34,960 nucleotides of DNA from positions 1 through 34,960 of the forward strand of contig BBEG01000014.1 of the NCBI GenBank assembly GCA_001312645.1, in the 5' to 3' direction. Numbering within the stretch: position 1 is the stretch's first letter; every line of letters begins with the position of its first letter. Below, piece by piece: positions 19,821 through 32,132 of the stretch. Below the pieces are notes generated by a model that was not told the DNA's origin, made no database searches, and was given only the letters and a program-made list of their open reading frames with translations. The translations under genes and the position numbers were made by a program. The DNA comes from Rhodococcus sp. JCM 9791 (lineage in GTDB: Bacteria > Actinomycetota > Actinomycetes > Mycobacteriales > Mycobacteriaceae).

Positions 19821-21031
19821 ATGACGAGCACTCTCTCCTGGATCGACGAAGTCACCATGGCCGAACTCGAACGCAACCCGTACCCGGTCTACGAGCGACT
19901 GCGGGCCGAAGCACCCATCGCATTCCTGCCTGTGCTCGGGGCATACGTCGCGTCGACAACGGAAGCGTGCCGCACGATCGCGAACAGTGACGACTTCGAA
20001 GGGATCATCACTCCGGCCGGTGGCCGCACATTCGGGCATCCGGCGATCATCGGTGTCAACGGCGATATCCACAAGGATCTGCGGTCGATGGTCGAGCCGG
20101 CGCTGCAGCCGAGCGAAGTGGACCGGTGGGTCGAGAATCTCGTCCGACCGATCGCCCGCCGCTACCTCGACGCATTCGACGCTACCGGTAGGGCCGACCT
20201 GGTCACGCAGTACTGCGAGCCGCTGAGCGTCCGGGCACTCGGAGACCTCCTCGGTCTGAAGGACGTCGGCTCGGACACACTTCGCGAATGGTTCCACAAG
20301 CTGTCCGACTCGTTCACGAATGCCGCAGTCGATGCCGACGGCAACTTCACCGATCAGAAACGATTCGACGAGGGTGACGCGGCAAAGGCCGAGATCCAGT
20401 CGATCGTCGATCCGCTGATCGACCATTGGATCGAGCATCCGGACGACAGCGCCATTTCGCATTGGCTGCACGACGGCATGCCCGAGGGGAAGACCCGCGA
20501 CCGTGACTACATCTACCCGACGCTCTACGTGTTCCTCCTCGGCGCCATGCAGGAACCGGGGCACGCCATGTCGTCGACACTGGCCGGCCTGTTCACGCGC
20601 CCCGAGCAGTTCGAGGCCGTCGTCGACGAACCCGATCTGATCCCCCGTGCCATCGCCGAGGGAATGCGCTGGACGTCACCGATCTGGTCGGGAACCGCCC
20701 GAATCGCCAAGCGCGACACTGCGTCTCCGGCATCGCGGTCGCCGAAGGATCGGTCGTCATCCTGTCCTACGGATCGGCCAACCACGACGCCGACACGTTC
20801 GAAGCTCCCACCGAGTACGACATGACGCGACCGCCGCTACCCCACCTCGCGTTCGGTACCGGCAACCACGCCTGCGCGGGCATCTACTTCGCGAACCACG
20901 TCTGTCGTATCGGGCTCGAAGAACTGCTCGAAACCATCCCCAATCTCGAACGTGACACGAGCGAGGACGTCGAGTTCTGGGGCTGGGGCTTCCGTGGTCC
21001 CACCTCGCTGCACGCAACCTGGGAGGTCTGA
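19821..21031 (+). CDS. gcoA: Cytochrome P450 aromatic O-demethylase (CYP255A)
   Basis: 403 aa when repaired; matches GcoA, which O-demethylates guaiacol to catechol plus formaldehyde. Heme-binding [10 protein letters not shown] with Cys352. The three active-site phenylalanines described for Amycolatopsis GcoA (F75, F169, F395) correspond to Phe71 (GRTFGHP), Phe165 (SDSFTNAAV) and Phe391 ([10 protein letters not shown]), each at a constant offset of four. The I-helix reads [10 protein letters not shown] instead of the usual AGxxT, as in that family. One base is missing near 20722 ([14 protein letters not shown]). GAGGAG precedes the ATG. gcoB follows after one base, so the two are translated from one transcript. 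Confidence 0.93.
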
Positions 21032-21032
21032 C

Positions 21033-22021
21033 ATGTCGTACACCGTCACCACCGGCGCCACATCGGTCGACTGCGGCCCCGATCAGCCCTTCTGGACGCG
21101 TTCCTGCGCAGCGGCGTGTGGATGCCCAACTCGTGCAATCAGGGAACGTGCGGCACGTGCAAGATCAAGGTCCGCTCGGGTTCGGTCGACCACCGGACTT
21201 CGCCCGAGAACACACTCCCTCAGCACGAACGCGTCGCAGGATTCGCACTGGCCTGCCAGGCCACGCCCTGCAGCGATACCACGATCGACCCCCCGATCGC
21301 AGAGGAGCCCACGTCGACGCACGTGTTGCACGACTTCGTCGCCACGGTCTCCGAGGTGCGCGATATCGCCGCCGATACACGCCGCGTGCTGTTGACCCTC
21401 GACGAACCACTCACGTTCTCTGCGGGGCAGTACGTCGATATCACCGTGCCGGGAACCTCGACGAAGCGCCAGTACTCCCTCGCCAACCCGCCGACGGAAC
21501 CGAAACTGCTCGAACTGCATGTCCGCCGGCAGCCCGGCGGAGTGGCCTCCGAATGGCTGTTCGGACCGATCGAGGTGGGCGACCGTATCGACATGACCGG
21601 CCCGTACGGAGATTTCACGTTCGACGAGGAGAACACAGGCCCGATGGCTCTGCTCGGCGGCGGGACCGGACTCGCACCACTCAAGGCATCGTCCGTCATG
21701 CGCTCACGCTGAACCCGGATCGGGAAATCCTGCTCTACCACGGGGTACGCACCTGCGCCGACGTGTACGACGCCGACTTCTTCCGCGAACTCGCGAGCAG
21801 GCATTCCGGACTCCGGTACGTCACCTGCGTGAGCCGCGAGAACGGTGGCGATCGGGAAGCTACGTCACCGACGCTTCGTGGAGGACGTCGCCTCGGCGAA
21901 GGAGTTCACCGGCTACATCTGCGGCTCGGAGAAGTTCGTGGACGCTTCGGTGAAGTCGTTCAAACGGCGCCGGATGTCGCCGCGCCGGATCCGGCGCGAG
22001 AAGTTCTCCGCCGCCGGGTAA
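21033..22021 (+). CDS. gcoB: GcoB-type reductase for the P450 demethylase (ferredoxin-FAD-NAD domains)
   Basis: About 330 aa when repaired. Single-chain electron donor to GcoA: N-terminal plant-type [2Fe-2S] domain with WMPNSCNQGTCGTCK and a later ACQA cysteine, FAD domain with RQYSLAN, and NAD domain with LLGGGTGLAPL and the end FKRRRMSPRRIRREKF. Four bases are missing: near 21089 (CCCC run), 21686 (PLKGIVRHAL), 21858 and 21880 (GSYVTDAFVEDV). The number of errors makes this the worst-damaged gene in the window, but every domain is recognisable. The near-terminal YICGSEKFVD replaces the usual CGPPAMV. Confidence 0.9.
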
Positions 22022-22040
22022 GGTCCCGCTCCCCAGACGA

Positions 22041-22087
22041 CCGAATGTCGCCTTCATGCTGCTCGAGTGCATGAAGGCGACATTCGG
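22041..22087 (+). terminator. Hairpin terminator after gcoB
   Basis: Perfect 19-base arms, CCGAATGTCGCCTTCATGC at 22041-22059 and its complement at 22069-22087, with a 9-base loop, 19 nt past the gcoB stop. It separates gcoAB from the ben operon. No U tract follows. Confidence 0.75.
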
Positions 22088-22164
22088 CCATTCTGCTCGT
22101 CCAGAGCACTTCGGCCCTCGAGCTCGGGTCCTAGGTATCACTAGGCATTTACCCGGTGTGACCG

Positions 22165-22237
22165 TGGACACAGGATGTCAGGGTAGTAACAACGCCGGAC
22201 ACAGCCCGTCCGAGCCGCATCGGACACAGCCAGTCCA
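22165..22237. promoter_or_regulatory. Three repeated dyads upstream of benA
   Basis: The core GGACACAG-N3-GTC occurs three times: 22166-22179, 22197-22210 and 22222-22235. The middle copy is a perfect dyad CGGAC-N7-GTCCG (22196-22212), and the third has one mismatch. A weaker fourth, GGACATCAG, is at 22275-22283. Within the 302-nt gap before benA, which otherwise holds the gcoB hairpin and no gene I can see. Best read as the control region of benABCD, probably bound by BenR. Confidence 0.55.
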
Positions 22238-22323
22238 CAGAGTCCCGCACGACAGCTATGTACGAGCCGGAATCGGACATCAGCCCTGTACGTCCCGGGA
22301 ACTACGCCGACACTGGAGGACCC

Positions 22324-23705
22324 ATGACCGACATCGTGGAGCACGTGCGCACCCACCTCGACAGAGCACTCGTCGAAGATCCCGACACCGGACGGCACCA
22401 GGTCCGTCGCGATGTCTTCACCGACGAAGAGATCTTCGAGCTGGAGATGAAGCACATCTTCGAGGGCAATTGGGTGTACCTCGCGCACGAGAGCCAGATC
22501 CCGAATGTCGGCGACTACTTCACCACCAGCATCGGTCGTCAGCCCATCGTCATCAGCCGCGACAAGGAAGGCGAACTGCACGCCCTGATCAACGCGTGCA
22601 GCCACCGCGGAGCGATGCTGTGCCGCCGCAAGACCGACAACCGCACGACCTTCACGTGCCCGTTCCACGGCTGGACCTTCCGCAACAACGGCAAGCTGCT
22701 CAAGGTCAAGGACCCGCGCGACGCCGGCTACCCGGAACAGTTCAACACCGACGGCAGCCACGACCTGACCAAGGTCGCACGCTTCGAGAGCTACCGCGGA
22801 TTCCTGTTCGGCAGCCTGAACCCCGACGTCAAGACGCTCGCGGAGCATCTCGGCGACTCCACGAAGATGCTCGACATGCTCATCGATCAGTCCCCCGAGG
22901 GCCTCGAGGTGCTGCGCGGATCCTCCACCTACACCTACGACGGCAACTGGAAGTTGCAGGCCGAGAACGGCGCCGACGGTTACCACGTGTCGGCAACGCA
23001 CTGGAACTACGCGGCCACCACCGCCCGTCGCGGCGCCGGTGAGTCCGCCAACGAGACCAAGGCCATGGACGCAGCACGTGGGGCAAGCAGGGTGGCGGCT
23101 ACTACTCGTTCGAGCACGGCCACCTGCTGCTGTGGATGTGGTGGGGCAACCCGGAGGACCGTCCGCTGTACCCCCGCAAGGACGAACTCGCGAAGGAATT
23201 CGGCGAGAAGAAAGCCGAGTTCATGGTCGGGGCGTCGCGCAACCTGTGCCTGTACCCGAACGTCTACATCATGGACCAGTTCTCGTCGCAGATCCGGCAC
23301 CTCCGCCCGATCTCGGTGGACAAGACCGAGGTGACGATCTACTGCATCGCACCCAAGGGCGAGAGCGCCGAGTCGCGCGCCAACCGCATCCGCCAGTACG
23401 AGGACTTCTTCAACGCGACCGGAATGGCCACCCCCGACGATCTCGAGGAATTCCGGTCCTGCCAGAAGACCTACCTCGCGACCGCCGCCCCGTGGAACGA
23501 CATGAGTCGCGGAGCCACCCACGTCCTGAACGGCCCGGACCAGGTCGCGAAGGATCTCGGTATGGACGGCGTCCTGTCCAGCGGAGTGAAGACCGAGGAC
23601 GAGGGCCTCTACCCGATCCAGCACGGCTACTGGCTCGAGACGATGCGCAAGGCCGTCGACGCCGAAGCCGCGGCAGCCGCCGCCGGCGAGCCCACCGCGC
23701 TCTGA
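22324..23705 (+). CDS. benA: Benzoate 1,2-dioxygenase large (alpha) subunit
   Basis: About 460 aa when repaired. Rieske non-heme iron oxygenase alpha subunit, which with BenB and BenC dihydroxylates benzoate to the cis-1,2-diol carboxylate. Rieske ligands Cys92/His94 (ACSHRGAML) and Cys112/His115 (CPFHGW). Mononuclear iron site with His221 and His226, and bridging Asp218 ([13 protein letters not shown]). One base is missing near 23074 ([16 protein letters not shown]). CTGGAGGA precedes the ATG. Close relatives act on toluate (XylX) or anthranilate; the ben/cat context argues for benzoate. Confidence 0.94.
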
Positions 23706-23719
23706 GAGGAACCGGAATC

Positions 23720-24223
23720 ATGACTACTGCAACAGAGTTGACGCAGACCGACATCGAACAGTTCCTCTACAAGGAGGCGCGCTACCTCGACGACCGCGAG
23801 TTCGAGAAGTGGCTCGAGTGCTACCACCCCGACGCCGAATACTGGATGCCGGCGTGGGACGACAACGGTAAGACCACCGAGGATCCGCAGGCGGAGATCT
23901 CGCTGATCTACTACTCCAACCGGGGTGGGCTCGAAGATCGCGTGTTCCGTATCCGCACCGACCGTTCGTCGTCGACGTCGCTGCCCGAACCTCGTACCGG
24001 TCACAACATCACCAACGTCGAGATCCTCGAGCGCCGCGGTACCGAGATCGACCTGCGCCACAACTGGTTCTCGCTGTACTTCCGTTACAACACGACGGAC
24101 ACCTACTTCGGCACGACGTTCATCACGCTCGATGTCTCTGGTGACCAGCCGGTGATCAAGAAGAAGAAGATCGTCCTGAAGAACGACTACATCCATCACA
24201 TCGTCGACGTCTACGTCGTCTAG
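23720..24223 (+). CDS. benB: Benzoate 1,2-dioxygenase small (beta) subunit
   Basis: 167 aa, intact. Ring-hydroxylating dioxygenase beta subunit (NTF2-like fold), structural partner of BenA in the alpha3beta3 complex. Typical motifs are IEQFLYKEARYLDDREFEKW, CYHPDAEYWMPAWD and EISLIYYSNRGGLEDRVFRIRT. GAGAGGA upstream; 14 nt after benA. Confidence 0.95.
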   Translation: MTTATELTQTDIEQFLYKEARYLDDREFEKWLECYHPDAEYWMPAWDDNGKTTEDPQAEISLIYYSNRGGLEDRVFRIRTDRSSSTSLPEPRTGHNITNVEILERRGTEIDLRHNWFSLYFRYNTTDTYFGTTFITLDVSGDQPVIKKKKIVLKNDYIHHIVDVYVV

Positions 24224-25871
<1,648 letters not shown>

Positions 25872-25875
<4 letters not shown>

Positions 25876-26668
25876 GCGAGACGAAGATCTTCCCCGGACG
25901 ATTCGACGGCAAATGCCTGACGATCACCGGTGCCGCCCAGGGCATCGGTCTCACGGTCGCGACCCGCGTCGCGGCCGAAGGTGGGGAGGTCGTCCTCGTC
26001 GACCGCGCCGAACTCGTCCACGAGGTCGCCGAAACCCTGAGTGCCGACGGCGGCAAGGCACATTCGGTGACCGCGGACCTCGAGACCTTCGAGGGCGCCG
26101 AGAAGGCACTCGCGTTCGCGGTGCAGGCAGCCGGACGACTCGACGTGCTCATCAACGTGGTCGGCGGCACCATCTGGGCCAAGCCGTACGAGCACTATGC
26201 GCCCGACGAGATCGAGAAAGAGATCCGCCGGTCGTTGTTCCCCACCCTGTGGTCGTGCCGCGCGGCAGCGCCGTACCTCATCGACCAGGGTCCGGGACGA
26301 TCGTCAACGTGTCGTCCGTGGCTACCTCCGGCGTCAATCGTGTTCCGTACGCCGCAGCGAAGGGCGGCGTCAATGCGATCACCTCGGCGCTCGCGCTCGA
26401 GTTGTCCCAGTACGGCATCCGTGTGGTCGCCACCGCCCCCGGCGGTACCGTTGCCCCCGAGCGGCGGGTCGCACGTGGTCCGGCCCCGCAGTCGGAGCAG
26501 GAAAAGGCCTGGTACCAGCAGATCGTGGACCAGACCGTCGACTCCTCGCTTCTCAAGCGGTACGGCACGCTCGACGAACAGGCCGCAGCAATCACCTTCC
26601 TTGCCTCCGACGAGGCTTCGTACATCACCGGTTCGGTACTCCCCGTTGCCGGAGGCGACCAAGGCTGA
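25872..26668 (+). CDS. benD: Benzoate cis-diol dehydrogenase
   Basis: About 265 aa when repaired. Short-chain dehydrogenase that oxidises and decarboxylates 1,6-dihydroxycyclohexa-2,4-diene-1-carboxylate to catechol with NAD. Cofactor motif TGAAQGIG near residue 18, catalytic Ser in VNVSSVATSG, and YAAAKGG (Tyr, Lys). One base is missing near 26296 (DQGPG-TIVNVSS). The ATGA overlap with benC implies translational coupling. It completes the benzoate-to-catechol route and feeds CatA. Confidence 0.94.
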
Positions 26669-26702
26669 CAGCCGGAGCAATCCGACTGTCTCCAACATCG
26701 AC

Positions 26703-26739
26703 GGGCCTCACCAGTGAGCCTTCCCTGCTGGTGAGGCCC
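26703..26739 (+). terminator. Hairpin terminator after benD
   Basis: Perfect 12-base arms GGGCCTCACCAG (26703-26714) and CTGGTGAGGCCC (26728-26739), 13-base loop, 34 nt past the benD stop, followed by TCCTTCT. It probably marks the end of the benABCD transcript or reduces read-through into benK, which starts at 26790. Confidence 0.75.
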
Positions 26740-26789
26740 TCCTTCTGCCCGAATTCATTTGTGACCCCCCACACAAACCGGAGCACGTC

Positions 26790-28133
26790 ATGACCCAAAC
26801 CACACAGACCTGGGCCAGTCCACAGCACAAGCGAAGCGTCATCTGGATCGTCGCCCTCGCCACCCTCGCGATCATCTTCGACGGATACGACCTCGTCGTG
26901 TACGGGACAGTTCTTCCCACGCTCATGGCCGATCCGACCCAACTCGGTGAGATCTCGGCGCAGCAGGGTGGTGCTCTCGGCTCCTACGCCCTGATCGGCG
27001 TCATGGTCGGCGCTCTCGTCACCGGCGCATTCGGCGACCGGGTCGGCCGCCGCAAGATGATGCTCATCAACATCGTGTGGTTCTCGGTCGGCATGGGTGC
27101 CGCAGCGTTCTCCACGAGCATCGCCATGTTCGGTGGTCTCCGGTTCTTCACCGGCATCGGCGTCGGCGGCCTGGTCGCCACCGCGGGTGCCGTGGTCGCG
27201 GAGTTCGCCCCTCCCGGCAAGCGCAACCTGTTCAACGCCATCGTCTACAGCGGTGTGCCTGCCGGTGGTGTGCTCGCCTCTCTGCTCGCGATCCTGCTGC
27301 GCGACGCCATCGGGTGGCGCGGCCTGTTCCTGATCGGTGCCCTGCCCCTGGTGATCCTGCTGCCGATCGCACTGGTCAAGCTCCCCGAGTCCCCGGCATG
27401 GCTGGTATCCCGTGGCCGCGTCGACAAGGCGCAGACCATCTGCGACAAATTCGGATTCCCGATGCCGACGGCCGCACCCTCGCACCCCACCGAGAAGATC
27501 GGATTCGCTGCGCTCGCCACCAGGAAGTACGCGCTCGGCACCGGTCTGCTGGGCATGATGAGCTTCGCCGGTCTGCTCCTGACCTACGGCCTGAACACGT
27601 GGCTGCCGAAGATCATGGCCGATGCCGGCTACAACGCCGACGGCTCGCTCGCATTCCTGCTCGTCCTCAACGGCGGTGCGATCGTCGGCGGCCTCATCGC
27701 CTCGAAGATCGCCGACGGCCGCGGACCGCAGTCCGTCATCGTGACCACCTTCTTCCTCGCTGCTGTAGCCCTGGTGATGCTCACGCTCGGATTCCCGCTG
27801 CCCGTGCTCCTCACCGCCGTCGCGATCGCCGGTGTCGGCACGATCGGCACCCAGGTGCTCGTCTACGGGTTCGTCTCCAACTACTACGACACCCCCGCTC
27901 GCGCAGCCGGTGTCGCATGGTGCGCCGGATTCGGTCGACTCGGCGGAATCTTCGGCCCGATCATCGGTGGCCTGTTGATCGGCGCAGGATTCGCGAACAA
28001 CGTGAATTTCTACATCTTCGCGGTGATCGCTCTCGCCGGTGGTCTCGTCACCCTGTTCGTTCCTCGGCCGCTGCAGCACAACACGCGGATCGACGTTCCG
28101 GGCACCTCGACCGGGACTACCGTGGATGCGTGA
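26790..28133 (+). CDS. benK: MFS aromatic acid transporter, benzoate uptake
   Basis: 447 aa, intact. Aromatic acid:H+ symporter of the AAHS group (BenK, PcaK), 12 predicted membrane helices. The DGYD motif at 31-34 in helix 1 (FDGYDLVVYGTVLP) is the hallmark of the group. The helix 2-3 loop has GDRVGRRKMM, and LPESPAWL closes helix 6. Its stop overlaps the GTG of benR. Benzoate as substrate follows from the neighbourhood. Confidence 0.92.
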   Translation: MTQTTQTWASPQHKRSVIWIVALATLAIIFDGYDLVVYGTVLPTLMADPTQLGEISAQQGGALGSYALIGVMVGALVTGAFGDRVGRRKMMLINIVWFSVGMGAAAFSTSIAMFGGLRFFTGIGVGGLVATAGAVVAEFAPPGKRNLFNAIVYSGVPAGGVLASLLAILLRDAIGWRGLFLIGALPLVILLPIALVKLPESPAWLVSRGRVDKAQTICDKFGFPMPTAAPSHPTEKIGFAALATRKYALGTGLLGMMSFAGLLLTYGLNTWLPKIMADAGYNADGSLAFLLVLNGGAIVGGLIASKIADGRGPQSVIVTTFFLAAVALVMLTLGFPLPVLLTAVAIAGVGTIGTQVLVYGFVSNYYDTPARAAGVAWCAGFGRLGGIFGPIIGGLLIGAGFANNVNFYIFAVIALAGGLVTLFVPRPLQHNTRIDVPGTSTGTTVDA

Positions 28134-30829
28134 CGGACAATTCGATGTTGGTTGGACGTGAGAACGAGCTTTCGCAGCTCGACCGACTCCTCGACGGGGC
28201 GCGCGCCGGGTCTCCCGTGCTCGCCCTCGTCGAGGGTCCACCCGGCATCGGAAAAAGTGCTCTCGTCCGGTCTTTCACGAGTAGGCACCGTGATGTCCAT
28301 GCACAGATCGCTTCCGGGGCACCGTGGGAGTCGAACCATCCGTGGGCGGTGCTCGAACAGTTGACACACGCCCCGGCACCCGAGGCCGACCCCATCGATG
28401 CGGCCCATGCGTACTTGGACACGATCCGCGGCACCACGATCATCGTCGTCGACGACGCCCACTGGTCGGATATCGAGTCGTTGCAGTCGCTTTCGTCGAT
28501 GATCCGCCGCGCACACCAACGCCCGATCCTGATGCTGTGGGTGATCCCCGATGTCCTGCCCGACGGCATCGACGACACCACCGCTCGAATCCTGTCGTCG
28601 CATCGGGCCGACACCGTCCATGTCCGCGCACTCACTTCCGGCGATGTCGCCCAGCTCGCACTCCTCCGCGCGGGCGTGGACCTCTCGCCCTGGACGGCTC
28701 AACGCCTGCACGAACACACCCTCGGGAGTCCTCGACCGGTATTGCAGCTCCTCGACGAGATCCCGCGCGCCCAATGGCATCGGTGGCAGGCACGGTTCCC
28801 GGCACCTGCGCAACACGCCGCGGCAGTACGACGAGCCCTCACCGCCTGCTCACCCGAGACACGCGCCTCATCGAAGCGGCGGCGATCCTGGGCACCGGAT
28901 CACCGCTCGCTCCGGCCTCTGCGCTTGCCGAAGTCGACGACCCCACACCGCTGCTCGACGAAGCACACACGGCTGGTCTGCTGACGATGCGGGAACGACA
29001 GGGCATCGTCACCCTGTTGTTCCCCGACCCGATGACCAGCGCCGCCGTCACCGACGAGATCGGGCCGGCGCGGTGGCGTGAACTGCACGCACGAGCGGCC
29101 ACACTTGTCGACGACGAGGGCGACGCCCTGTTCCATCTGGTGTCGGCCACACCCGCCGCCGACGGCACCCTCGCAGACAAACTCGATCGGTTCGCTCGGC
29201 AACGCGCTGCGGACGGCGCGTGGGCGCAGGCCGCCGAGGCGCTCATCACCGCAGGCCGCATCACGCCCGAACGAGACCTCCGCACACAGCGTTTGATCCG
29301 CGGGGTCGACGCACTCACGGGCGCCGCCGATCTCCCCCAGGCTCAGACCTTCGTTCCCGAGATCGAAAGCGCCCCCGGAGGTCCGATGCGCAACGCGGTC
29401 CTCGGCTACCTCGCCATCCAGCGAGGGCGCGCTGCCGAAGCGCACTATCTACTGTCGGAAGCCTGGACCATGGCCAACGAATCGGAGACCGACCCCGAAC
29501 TGGCAGCGATGATCTGCCAGCGGATGGTCCTGCACTCACTGGCCAGGATGCGTGGCGACGAACTCGTAGCCTGGGCCGATCGCGCCTCGTCGCTGGTCCC
29601 GGGCGACGCACCCGCCGTCGTGGAGTCCAACGCCATCCGAGGCCTCGGTCTGGGCATGACCGGACACATCGACGAGGCCCGTGCTTCGTACGCCGGCCTT
29701 GCCGACCACGTCCGCCTCGGGGCACAGAGCCAACGCATCCGCATGGCAGAAGGCTGGCTTGCGTTGGCGTTGGATGCGCCGATCGTGCCCGTACCGAACT
29801 GGAAGCTCCGAACCCACCACGTTCCGCGGTGGCTCCCTCCGGATCTCCCTGTGGGCGCAAGCATGGCTCGCCCGCACACAGTTCACCCTCGGCGCGTGGA
29901 GCGATGCCCTGCGCACCGTGGATCGGGCAGCCGCACAACTCGATTCGACCGGACTGGATCTGCTGCGACCGCTCGTTCACTGGACGGGGGCCCAGGTGCA
30001 TGCACTGCGCGGTAATTGGGATGCCGCGCGCGAACACCTGCGGCACGGCCGCGCCGGCAGCAACGACTACACGCTCATGCTCGTCCCCTCCTGCATCTCC
30101 GCAGCCCAGTGCGCAGAAGTAGCAGCAGATTACGACGGGGTGCTCCGCCAACTCGACCCCCTCGTGACCCTGCGGCACAGAGAAGCCCTCGATGAACCCG
30201 GGTTCTGGCCCTGGCCCGACCTCTACGGCAACGCGCTGGTGATGACCGGCCGCGTCGACGACGCCGACACCTTCCTGCGCCCCCACGAAGAACGCGCCGC
30301 CGAGCGAGGTCACCGTTCCGCGAAGGCACGACTCGGGTACGTGCGCGGACGCATTCACGGCGCGCGCGGCGACATCGACTCGGCCCGCGACTCCTTCGAG
30401 AGTGCATTATCCGAAATCGCCACCCTCCCATTGCCGTACGATCGCGCACGCATCAATTTCGCGTACGGACAGACGTTGCGCCGCGCCGGACGGCGACGCG
30501 ACGCCGACAGCGTGATCCGCACCGCACGGGAGCTGTATGCCGTGCTCGGCGCAGGCTCGATCGTCGCGCGCTGCGACCGCGAGCTCAAAGCAGGCGGGTT
30601 GAAGTCCGGTGACGCCGTGAGCACTCGACGTCATACCGACGTGTCCACGTTGACACCGCAGGAACGTGCGGTCGCCACACTCGTCGCGTCGGGCCACACC
30701 AACAAAGAGGTGGCGGGAGAACTGTTCCTCTCGGTCAAGACCGTCCAGTACCACCTGACCCGTGTCTACGCGAAGTTCGGCATCCGCTCACGCAGCGAAC
30801 TCGCCGCACGCTTCCGGCAAGAAGAATAA
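28130..30829 (+). CDS. benR: LuxR/LAL-family regulator of the ben genes
   Basis: About 900 aa when repaired. Large ATP-binding LuxR regulator: Walker A GPPGIGKS (36-43), Walker B TIIVVDDAHW (103-112), a long TPR-like central region, and a C-terminal LuxR HTH (LTPQERAVATLVASGHTNKEVA, then LFLSVKTVQYHLTRVYAKFGI). The GTG start at 28130 overlaps the benK TGA. Bases are missing near 28834, 29778 and 29815 (the last two frame ADRARTELEAPNP-TTFRGGSL). In Corynebacterium glutamicum the LuxR-type BenR controls the ben genes from the same kind of cluster, so I use that name. A multidomain ATP-driven activator sensing benzoate or a metabolite is inferred. Confidence 0.85.
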
Positions 30830-30843
30830 GGAGACAGGCCCCG

Positions 30844-32105
30844 ATGACTGCCGTCGACGACGCCACGCGCCCCGATTCCGACCTGTTCGAGCGACCTCCT
30901 CGACCATGGATCCGGCCCTCGGAAGTATTGCGCGACTTCGGCCCCAAGTACGCGTCGAACGGGCTCATCGGGCTGATCTTCTCGTGCACGGGCCCCGTTG
31001 CGGTGATCCTCGCCGCCGGCGCCACCGGCGGACTGTCGCAGGCGGAGCTGGCCTCGTGGATCTTCGGGGTCTTCGTCCTCAACGGCATCCTCACGATCGC
31101 CATCAGCCTCGCCTACCGGCAACCACTGGGCTTCTTCTGGACCATCCCCGGCACGATCCTCGTCGGCGGTTCCCTCACCCATCTGAGCTGGGCCGAAGTG
31201 GTCGGAGCATTCTTCGTCACTGCCGCGCTGATCACCGTGTTGGGAGTGACCGGCCTCGTCCGCCGCGTCATGGAGGCACTACCCATGCCCATCGTCATGG
31301 CGATGGTCGCGGGTGTGTTCCTGTCGTTCGGCACGAACCTGGTGAAAGCCCTCGGCGCCGATTTCGCGATCGCGGTACCGATGATCGTGATATTCCTGCT
31401 GCTCAGCACTGTGGGTGCACTCGGTCGGTGGATGCCGCCGATACTCGGTGCCCTTGTCGCCGGTGCCATCGCGGTCGCGTTCTCGGGCCGGTTCGAACCC
31501 GAACCGGGTAGCGGAAACGTCCTCGCCGCACCGGTGTTCACCTCGCCGGTCTTCACCTGGTCGGCGATCGTCGAACTGGTGCTCCCCCTAGCGATCACCG
31601 TCATCGTCGTGCAGAACGGGCAGGGCGTCGCGGTGCTGCGCTCGGCCGGACACCACCCTCCGATCAACGTCTCAACGATCATGTGTGGCCTGTGGTCGCT
31701 CCCGGCGGCGTGTGTCGGCGCGGTGTCGACCTGCCTGACCGGACCGACCAATGCACTCCTGACCTCGTCGGGTGAGCGGTCACGCCAGTACACCGCGGCA
31801 TTGACGTGCGGAGGGCTGGCAATCGTCTTCGGCATGTTCGCCCCGCTGTTCGTGCGGTGGATGATCGCGGCGCCCGCGGCGTTCGTCGCAGTCCTCGGTG
31901 GCCTCGCGATGCTCAAAGCGCTGCAGGCGCGTTCGTCGCCGGATTCAGTCGCCGCTACACGATGGGCGCGCTCATCGCGTTCATCGTCACCGCGTCCGAT
32001 GTGATGTTCTTCAACATCGGTGCAGCATTCTGGGGGATCGTCGGCGGTGTGGTGGTGTCATGGCTTCTCGAGCGCCACGATTGGACGGATCCTCACGGCG
32101 AATAG
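30844..32105 (+). CDS. benE: BenE-family benzoate/H+ symporter
   Basis: About 420 aa when repaired. BenE family membrane protein (COG3135) with roughly 12 helices. Typical segments: ASNGLIGLIFSCTGPVAVIL, QPLGFFWTIPGTILVG, and ACVGAVSTCLTGPTNALLTSSG. One base is missing near 31930 (KALQ-GAFVAGFSRRYTMGALI). It begins 14 nt after the benR stop, with AAGGAG overlapping that stop, so it is co-transcribed with benR. A second benzoate importer of unrelated fold to BenK. Confidence 0.92.
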
Positions 32106-32132
32106 GCCCACCCGCTCTGGCACCATGCCCGC

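Noticed and set aside
21033-22021. gcoB as a decayed pseudogene (four frame breaks)
   Set aside because: All four breaks are single missing bases like those in intact essential-looking neighbours, and all ferredoxin, FAD and NAD motifs survive, so sequence error is the simpler explanation.
18666-22087. Ends of a transposon carrying gcoAB
   Set aside because: The two hairpins differ in sequence, no transposase or target duplication is visible, and each sits at a gene end where terminators are expected.
26625-28241. 538-codon open frame on the minus strand opposite benK
   Set aside because: Complement of the benK coding strand; the product is rich in Arg, Glu, Gly and Asp with no domain, and benK itself is unmistakable. 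A GC-rich shadow frame.
28130-30829. Separate short regulator genes inside the benR span
   Set aside because: The pieces join into one LAL protein when three missing bases are restored, with Walker motifs at the start and a LuxR HTH at the end.
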